A DNA stretch of 64,000 nucleotides from assembly GCF_002847285.1 (NCBI RefSeq), contig NZ_CP025407.1, forward strand, positions 5,955,001 to 6,019,000, in the 5' to 3' direction. This document shows positions 59,615-64,000 of this stretch, piece after piece. The position numbers and the translations under genes were made by a program. How positions within the stretch are numbered: position 1 is the first letter of the stretch; each line of letters begins with the position of its first letter. The notes beneath the pieces were generated by a model, which saw nothing but the letters and a program-made list of their open reading frames with translations, was not told the origin of the DNA and made no database searches. Origin of the DNA: Streptomyces sp. CMB-StM0423 (GTDB lineage Bacteria; Actinomycetota; Actinomycetes; Streptomycetales; Streptomycetaceae).

Positions 59615-60376
59615 GTGACGCGAACCCGCACCGTACGCACGGCACTTGCCGTCCTCGTCGCCGCCGCAGGGCTGGCCGGCGGCCTCCCCGCCGCGGCAGT
59701 CGCCGCCGGACACCCCGACCCGGCGACCCACTCCGCGGCCGTCCACCGTCCGGCCGCCGACGGTGCCTCCGCCGGCCGGGCCGCCGTGCCCGCGCCCGCC
59801 GTGGGGGCCTCCCTGCGGGCCGCGCCCGTCTGCACCGGCGAGCGGCTCGGCGACGCCCGGCTGGGGCCCGAGTACCTGCCGGGCCGGTGGGAGCCGCGGG
59901 TGGGGCCGCTGCTGCGGGGCTGGCGGCCCACCGGCGCGCTCACGCCCGCCGCGTTCCTGGAGAAGTACTGGACGGGCCCCGCAGAGGGCGGCACCTGGAA
60001 GTACCCGCCGCACGACGGCTTCGCCGAGGTCAACGGGACCGTCGACCGGGAGGCGACGCGGCTGGAGGCCGGGCAGTTGCTCGACCGCTTCGGCTCGGAG
60101 TACGGCGGCTACCTCGCCCCCGCGGGCGACCGCTACGCCGAGCGCGCGCTGCCCCCGCAGAACCTCAACACCCGCGACCCCGGCGCCCCCTGCGACTACC
60201 GCGTCTACCAGGTCACCAAGCCGTTCTGGGTCTGGCAGGGGGCGGTCGCGCCGTGGTTCGAGCAGCCCGGCGGGGGCGAGCAGATCAAGCTGGACCCGGT
60301 GTTCCTCGACCCGGGCGAGGGGCAGCGGCTGAACGTCACCTGGCTGCTGGAGCACGGCTACCTGGCGCCCGCGTAA
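59615..60376 (+). CDS. Secreted TNT-domain NAD glycohydrolase toxin (predicted)
   Basis: 253 residues from GTG 59615 with GAAGGG upstream. A Sec signal peptide (ALAVLVAAAGLAGGLPAAAVA), a low-complexity Ala/Pro linker to about residue 70, then the TNT domain: LDRFGSEYGGYLAPAGDRYAERALPPQNLN (158-184), CDYRVYQVTKPFWVWQGAVAPWFEQPGGGEQIKL and LLEHGYL. Conserved Arg (R158, R177) and Gln (Q223) positions of the family are present. TNT enzymes destroy cellular NAD. The exported form would act outside the producer, and no immunity gene is adjacent. Confidence 0.83.
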   Translation: MTRTRTVRTALAVLVAAAGLAGGLPAAAVAAGHPDPATHSAAVHRPAADGASAGRAAVPAPAVGASLRAAPVCTGERLGDARLGPEYLPGRWEPRVGPLLRGWRPTGALTPAAFLEKYWTGPAEGGTWKYPPHDGFAEVNGTVDREATRLEAGQLLDRFGSEYGGYLAPAGDRYAERALPPQNLNTRDPGAPCDYRVYQVTKPFWVWQGAVAPWFEQPGGGEQIKLDPVFLDPGEGQRLNVTWLLEHGYLAPA

Positions 60377-60433
60377 CGTCTGGCGCCCCTGTCATGCCCG
60401 GCTGGCTGGGTGCCGGGCCGGCGGGGCGGGGCG

Positions 60434-60994
60434 TCAGTCGTGCTCGGAGACGAGGACGGCGACCGTGTCCGGTGCCAGGGCCTCGAAGACGTGCGGGACG
60501 TCGGCGGGGTACGAGGCGTAGTCACCCGGCTCCAGGTCGACCGGCTCCTCCGCGACGCCCACGCGCGCGTGCCCGCTGCTGAGTATCACGTGCTCCACGA
60601 CGCCGGGTGAGTGCGGATCCGAGCGGCGCGGGGTGCCGGGCTGGACGGTGACGAGGTAGATGTCACGGCGGGCGTGGGCGGGGGAGGAGGCGAGCAGCGT
60701 CGCCGCGTAGTCGGCGTGCTCGGAGGGCACGGACGGGCCCTCGCCGCGGCGTATGACCTGCACCCGCGGGCGGGGCGGCTCGACCAGCCGGGAGAAGGGC
60801 GCGTCGAGCGCGACGCTGAGCGCCCACAGGGTCTCCACGCTCGGGTTGCCGGTGCCGGACTCCAGTTGGGAGAGCGTCGACTTGGCGATGCCCGCCCGGC
60901 GGGCCAGCTCCGTCAGCGTCAGCCCCGTACGGCGGCGCTCGCGCTGGAGCGACGCGGCGATGGCGTCAAGGGGGGCTCCGCCGCTCGGGACCAT
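60434..60994 (-). CDS. XRE-family regulator with cupin domain
   Basis: 186 residues. Helix-turn-helix: IAASLQRERRRTGLTLTELARRAGIAKSTLSQLESGTGNPSVETLWALSVALDAPFSRLVEP; C-terminal cupin: GVVEHVILSSGHARVGVAEEPVDLEPGDYASYPADVPHVFEALAPDTVAVLV. The arrangement is standard for small-ligand-sensing regulators. It diverges from azlCD across an intergenic region with a CGCTCTGT/ACAGAG inverted repeat, so it very probably controls that exporter. Confidence 0.9.
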   Translation of the reverse strand: MVPSGGAPLDAIAASLQRERRRTGLTLTELARRAGIAKSTLSQLESGTGNPSVETLWALSVALDAPFSRLVEPPRPRVQVIRRGEGPSVPSEHADYAATLLASSPAHARRDIYLVTVQPGTPRRSDPHSPGVVEHVILSSGHARVGVAEEPVDLEPGDYASYPADVPHVFEALAPDTVAVLVSEHD

Positions 60995-61009
60995 GACGCA
61001 CTCCGTTCG

Positions 61010-61050
61010 CTCTGTCGGTCGTTCATTCGGCTTGACGAACAGAGTAGCGG
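61010..61050. promoter_or_regulatory. Divergent promoter region with inverted repeat
   Basis: CGCTCTGT near 61010 and ACAGAGTAGCG near 61040 form an imperfect inverted repeat in the space between the XRE-cupin and azlC genes, a plausible operator. Confidence 0.45.
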
Positions 61051-61890
61051 ATGTTCAGCATGGCAGTCATGCGTTCGATATGGCGAACCCTGCGCGGCGG
61101 CCTCGCCCGCGATATCGCGCTCGTCTGCGCCGCCGACACCCTGGTCGGCGTCTCCTTCGGGGCCATCGCGGTCGGCGAGGGGCTGCCGCTGTGGCTTCCG
61201 GTGCTGCTGTCGGTGGTGGTCTTCGCGGGGGCGGCCCAGTTCATGTTCGTCGGCATCGTCGCCTCCGGTGGTACGGCGCTGGCGGCGGTGGCGGCGGGGC
61301 TGCTGGTCAACGCGCGGCACGTGCCGTTCGGCTTCACCGTCGGCGACGCGCTGGGCGGCGGGAGGCTGCGGCGGTTCGCCGGCAGCCATCTGATGATCGA
61401 CGAGACCGTGGCGTTCGCGCTGGCCCAGCGGGACCCGGTGCGGCGGCGGGCGGCGTACTGGGCGTGCGGCGTGGGCCTGTTCGTCTGCTGGAACCTGGGG
61501 GTGGTGCTCGGTGCCCTGGGCGGTACGGCGGTGAGCGACACGGACGCCTTCGGACTGGACGCGGCGTTCCCCGCGGTGCTGCTGGCGCTGGTGCTGCCGT
61601 CGCTGCGCGAGGCGGGTACACGGCGGGCGGCGCTGGTGGGGGTGGGCGTCTCGCTGGCGGCGGCGCCGTTCCTGCCGGCGGGGGTGCCGGTGCTGCTGGC
61701 GCTGGCGGGGCTCGCGGTGGCGGGGGCCGGCGGCGGCGAGGCGGCGCCGGAGCAGGGGAGCGGTGCGGTGGCGCAGGGTGGTCCGGTGGGCGGTCCGGTG
61801 CCTGAAGGCGGCGTGCCCGGGGGCGGTGTGCCGGGTGGCGGTGGCGACGAGCCCGGGGCCGGTTCGTACGACGAGGAGCGGGTGCCGTGA
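61051..61890 (+). CDS. azlC: AzlC-family branched-chain amino acid exporter subunit
   Basis: 279 residues. MRSIWRTLRGGLARDIALVCAADTLVGVSFGAIAVGEGLPLWLPVLLSVVVFAGAAQFMFVGIVASGGTALAAVAAGLLVNARHVPFGFTVGD is the conserved AzlC core (FAGAAQF, LVNARHVPFG). It exports branched-chain or related amino acids together with the small AzlD subunit, whose gene overlaps its end. A ~50-residue Gly/Pro-rich tail (GGVPGGGVPGGGGDEPGAG) beyond the last helix is atypical. Regulated by the divergent XRE-cupin gene by inference. Confidence 0.9.
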   Translation: MFSMAVMRSIWRTLRGGLARDIALVCAADTLVGVSFGAIAVGEGLPLWLPVLLSVVVFAGAAQFMFVGIVASGGTALAAVAAGLLVNARHVPFGFTVGDALGGGRLRRFAGSHLMIDETVAFALAQRDPVRRRAAYWACGVGLFVCWNLGVVLGALGGTAVSDTDAFGLDAAFPAVLLALVLPSLREAGTRRAALVGVGVSLAAAPFLPAGVPVLLALAGLAVAGAGGGEAAPEQGSGAVAQGGPVGGPVPEGGVPGGGVPGGGGDEPGAGSYDEERVP

Positions 61891-62207
61891 GCACGACGGC
61901 CCTGGTGCTCGCCGTCTTCGTGCTCGGCGCCGGCACGTTCGCCTTCCGCTTCGCCGGCCCCGCGCTGCGCTCCCGCGTACGTCTGGAGCCGCGGGTGGAG
62001 CGGCTGATGACCGTCGCGGCCATCGTGCTGCTCACCGCCCTGGTCGGCACGCAGGCACTGCTGGACGGCGGCGGCTTCGCGGGGATCGCGCGGCCGGCGG
62101 GCGTCGCGGTCGGCGGCGTCCTGGCGTGGCGGCGGGCGCCGTTCGTGGTCGTGGTCGTCGCCGCGGCGGCCACGGCGGCGCTGCTGCGGCTGCCAGGCGT
62201 GGACTGA
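61887..62207 (+). CDS. azlD: AzlD-family exporter subunit
   Basis: 106 residues, starting with a GTGA overlap with azlC. MSTTALVLAVFVLGAGTFAFRFAGPALRSRVRLEPRVERLMTVAAIVLLTALVGTQALLDGG... GVLAWRRAPFVVVVVAAAATAALLRL: several short helices with the characteristic GTFAFRFAG start. It forms the AzlCD exporter with the preceding protein. Confidence 0.9.
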   Translation: MSTTALVLAVFVLGAGTFAFRFAGPALRSRVRLEPRVERLMTVAAIVLLTALVGTQALLDGGGFAGIARPAGVAVGGVLAWRRAPFVVVVVAAAATAALLRLPGVD

Positions 62208-62281
62208 CCGGCCGCCGCCCGCCGTTGCCGCCCGTGCCGTACGGGCCGGGGGGTGAACCCGGCGGTCCCGGCCGGCGGGTG

Positions 62282-62844
62282 TCAAGCGGGGTCGAGGGGA
62301 CCCAGGAGCCAACTCCCGGCCGAGGCGGGATCGTCGTCGAAGTAGTAGTCCCTGATGGCGGCGAGCAGGTCGGCGGTGGTGACGCGACCGTCCCCGTCGG
62401 CGTCCAGCCGGCGGAAGACCTCGCGGGCGTCGTGCGCCGGGAGGTTCATCAGTGCGCCCGTCCAGCGCACGTGCTCCTCCCGGTCGAGCGAGCCGTCGCC
62501 GTCGACGTCGGCGATCGCCATGATCGCCTCCAGGAACTCCCCGTACCCCTCGGCGAAGTCCTCCGGCGTCTCCAGCAGCCCGCGGCGAACGCCGCCGCGT
62601 ACTCGGCCTCGTCGACCCGCCCGTCCCCGTCCGTGTCCGCGGCCCGTACGAGCCGCTCCCACACCCCGAGGCACAGCTCCTCCACCCGGCGCCGCGCCGG
62701 CGAGTCGGGGCCGTGGCCGAACTCCTCGCCCAGTTGCCGGGCGGCGCGCTCGAAGTCCGCGCGGTCGACGTAGCCGTCGCCGTCCGTGTCGTACGTGCGG
62801 AAGCGCCGCGCGAGCTTCCGCGCCAGGAACGTCGATACCTCCAC
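62282..62844 (-). pseudogene. EF-hand calcium-binding protein, frameshifted
   Basis: From GTG 62844: VEVSTFLARKLARRFRTYDTDGDGYVDRADFERAARQLGEEFG, a second EF loop DTDGDGRVDEAEYAAAF, then the continuation jumps to another frame: LLETPEDFAEGYGEFLEAIMAIADVDGDGSLDREEHVRWTGALMN and DADGDGRVTTADLLAAI. Together they form the four-EF-hand protein (about 185 residues) seen in streptomycetes, but reading the whole requires a single-base shift near 62585. Either the gene is inactivated, or the base is a sequencing error; all four loops otherwise remain intact. Confidence 0.8.
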
Positions 62845-63062
62845 GAGCCGTCCTCTCCGCAGGAATTGCCGCCGGCCCACGACGCTACGGCCGGTCCGCC
62901 GGGGTACACAGGGCGCCCGGACGGGCGCACGGTGGCCCGGAGACGGAGGGGGAGCCGACCCCTTTACGGAGAGTGATGAAACATTTACGATGAGTGCGTG
63001 ACGGCGCCGAAGACCGGCGCGGACCGACGTCACCAGCCAGGGAAAACCGGGGGGTTGCTCGC

Positions 63063-63719
63063 ATGGCAGAACCACTGTCCGCCGCCGTCGTACTGCGCGC
63101 GCTGAAGCGCGAGGGGCTGACGATCGTCGAGCACGGCGAATGGCGCACGCACAATCGCAACCACATGGGCCCGTGGGGCCCGGTGCACGGGGTGGTCCTC
63201 CACCACACGGCCACGTCCGGCACGGACGACAGCGTCCGGCTCTGCTACCGCGGCAGGACCGACCTGCCGGGCCCGCTCTGCCACGGCGTCATCGACAAGA
63301 GCGGCCGGGTCCACCTCGTCGGCCACGGCCGGGCGAACCACGCGGGGCTGGGGGACGACGAGGTGCTGCGCGCGGTGATCGCCGAGCGGTACGGGGAGCG
63401 CCCGCCGTCGCCCAACGAGCAGAACACCGACGGCAACGCGCGGTTCTACGGCTTCGAGTGCATCAACCTCGGCGACGGCGAGGACCCGTGGCCCGACGCG
63501 CAGTTGGAGGCCGCCGAGCGGGCCTCGGCGGCGCTGTGCCGGGCGCACGGCTGGCAGGCGAAGTCGGTGATCGGTCACAAGGAGTGGACGAACCAGAAGA
63601 TCGACCCGGTGGGCTTCGGCATGCCGGGGATGCGCGAACGCATCGCGAAGCGCCTGGCGGGCAAGCCGGAAGGCGAGCCCGCACCGGAGCCCTCCGACCC
63701 CTCAACCCCCGCACCCTGA
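63063..63719 (+). CDS. N-acetylmuramoyl-L-alanine amidase (amidase_2/PGRP)
   Basis: 218 residues from ATG 63063. GPVHGVVLHHTATSGTDDSVRLCYRGRTDLPGPLCHGVIDKSGRVHLVGHGRANHAGLGDDEVLRAVIAERYG, then FYGFECINLGDGEDPWPDAQLEAAERASAALCRAHGWQAKSVIGHKEWTNQKIDP: the zinc ligands are in LHHTAT and GHKEWTNQKIDP. It cleaves the amide between muramic acid and the stem peptide. There is no signal peptide, as in phage endolysins, so it may derive from a prophage or leave the cell by another route. Confidence 0.88.
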   Translation: MAEPLSAAVVLRALKREGLTIVEHGEWRTHNRNHMGPWGPVHGVVLHHTATSGTDDSVRLCYRGRTDLPGPLCHGVIDKSGRVHLVGHGRANHAGLGDDEVLRAVIAERYGERPPSPNEQNTDGNARFYGFECINLGDGEDPWPDAQLEAAERASAALCRAHGWQAKSVIGHKEWTNQKIDPVGFGMPGMRERIAKRLAGKPEGEPAPEPSDPSTPAP

Positions 63720-63907
63720 TCCGGAGCGGGCCGAGCCCGATCGCCGCGTGCTCGATCCGTGGGGTCCAGCCCGGCCCGCCTTGAACCGGACCCGGCCAGC
63801 CGCCCCATCCGACCCGTCCGCCACCCCGCCCCGCCGCTCGGGAAGCCTCGCCGCGCCGTGCAGGTTGCATCTGGCGGCAAGTCCGCCAGCCACCCAGCGG
63901 AGGCACC

Positions 63908-64000
63908 GTGACCGCATCGCCCGCCGACACCACCGCGCCGCTCGTCGTCCGGGACCTGCCCGCGCCGCCCCGGTTGGTCCACCGGGCGTGGACGGAGGCG
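63908..64000 (+). CDS. Truncated ORF at window edge
   Basis: GTG 63908 is preceded by GCGGAGGC. The visible residues MTASPADTTAPLVVRDLPAPPRLVHRAWTEA are too few to identify. The gene continues past the window. Confidence 0.5.
   Translation, partial: MTASPADTTAPLVVRDLPAPPRLVHRAWTEA

Noticed and set aside
63063..63719. Prophage remnant based on the amidase and DUF6221-like gene
   Set aside because: No capsid, terminase, integrase or attachment repeats were seen; two isolated genes are not sufficient.

Overview
The window is high-GC DNA with codon use, GTG starts, secreted (ligno)cellulose enzymes, mycothiol-linked genes, SigJ/ECF41 sigma factors and a CebR-type operator sequence that together point to a Streptomyces or close relative. 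No rRNA, integrase, transposase or CRISPR array was recognised. All calls were made by reading the sequence; no database search was run.

Left end (1-6503): a tightly packed operon on the + strand, cut by the window edge. It encodes the C-terminal end of a SLATT-like protein, a 1382-residue FtsK/EccC-type ATPase with an N-terminal ubiquitin-like segment and a C-terminal third P-loop module, and a fusion of a degenerate P-loop module with a calcineurin-like metallophosphoesterase. No WXG100 or other type VII secretion genes are visible. This is the best candidate for an undescribed (conflict or defence) system. It is followed by a xylulokinase-type sugar kinase, a YtxH-like protein and two tRNA genes (Asn, and a CAT-anticodon tRNA).

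9200-16600 is a scarred accessory segment: a headless ABC ATPase just after the tRNA, its intact FtsX-like permease, a headless RHS protein ending in a HYD1-type ADP-ribosyltransferase toxin, and one or two candidate immunity genes. An acyl-CoA synthetase follows.

16587-31400 holds a Tat-exported lactonase, a mycothiol-dependent formaldehyde detoxification pair, a NUDIX hydrolase, two SigJ/ECF41 sigma factors each with a perfect TGTCACA-N16-CGTC promoter beside it, a DUF1080/PQQ-sugar-dehydrogenase pair with a LacI-type operator, a carotenoid oxygenase divergent from a PadR regulator, a crystallin-like protease inhibitor, a lipoprotein and an ArsR-like regulator.

31440-34680 is a beheaded SulP transporter running into about 2.7 kb of successive tandem repeat arrays with no credible gene. 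Next comes a DUF1996 / glycoside hydrolase / LacI cluster with matching palindromic operators (34681-38786), then a methyltransferase, a GH43-like protein and a DUF4232 lipoprotein.

42206-48258 has thyA-dfrA, an MFS pump divergent from MarR, a tail-to-tail chimera of two truncated genes (ADP-ribosylglycohydrolase and DUF1772), and a small NTF2/HMA operon divergent from TetR. 48412-53839 contains an AA10 LPMO and a GH6 cellulase, each behind a perfect CebR box. 54455-57041 is a DyP peroxidase - encapsulin nanocompartment operon that also carries a two-helix potassium channel. The right end holds small membrane and hypothetical proteins, an arsenate reductase, a secreted TNT-type NAD glycohydrolase, an XRE-cupin/AzlCD locus, a frameshifted EF-hand gene, an amidase and a truncated ORF.
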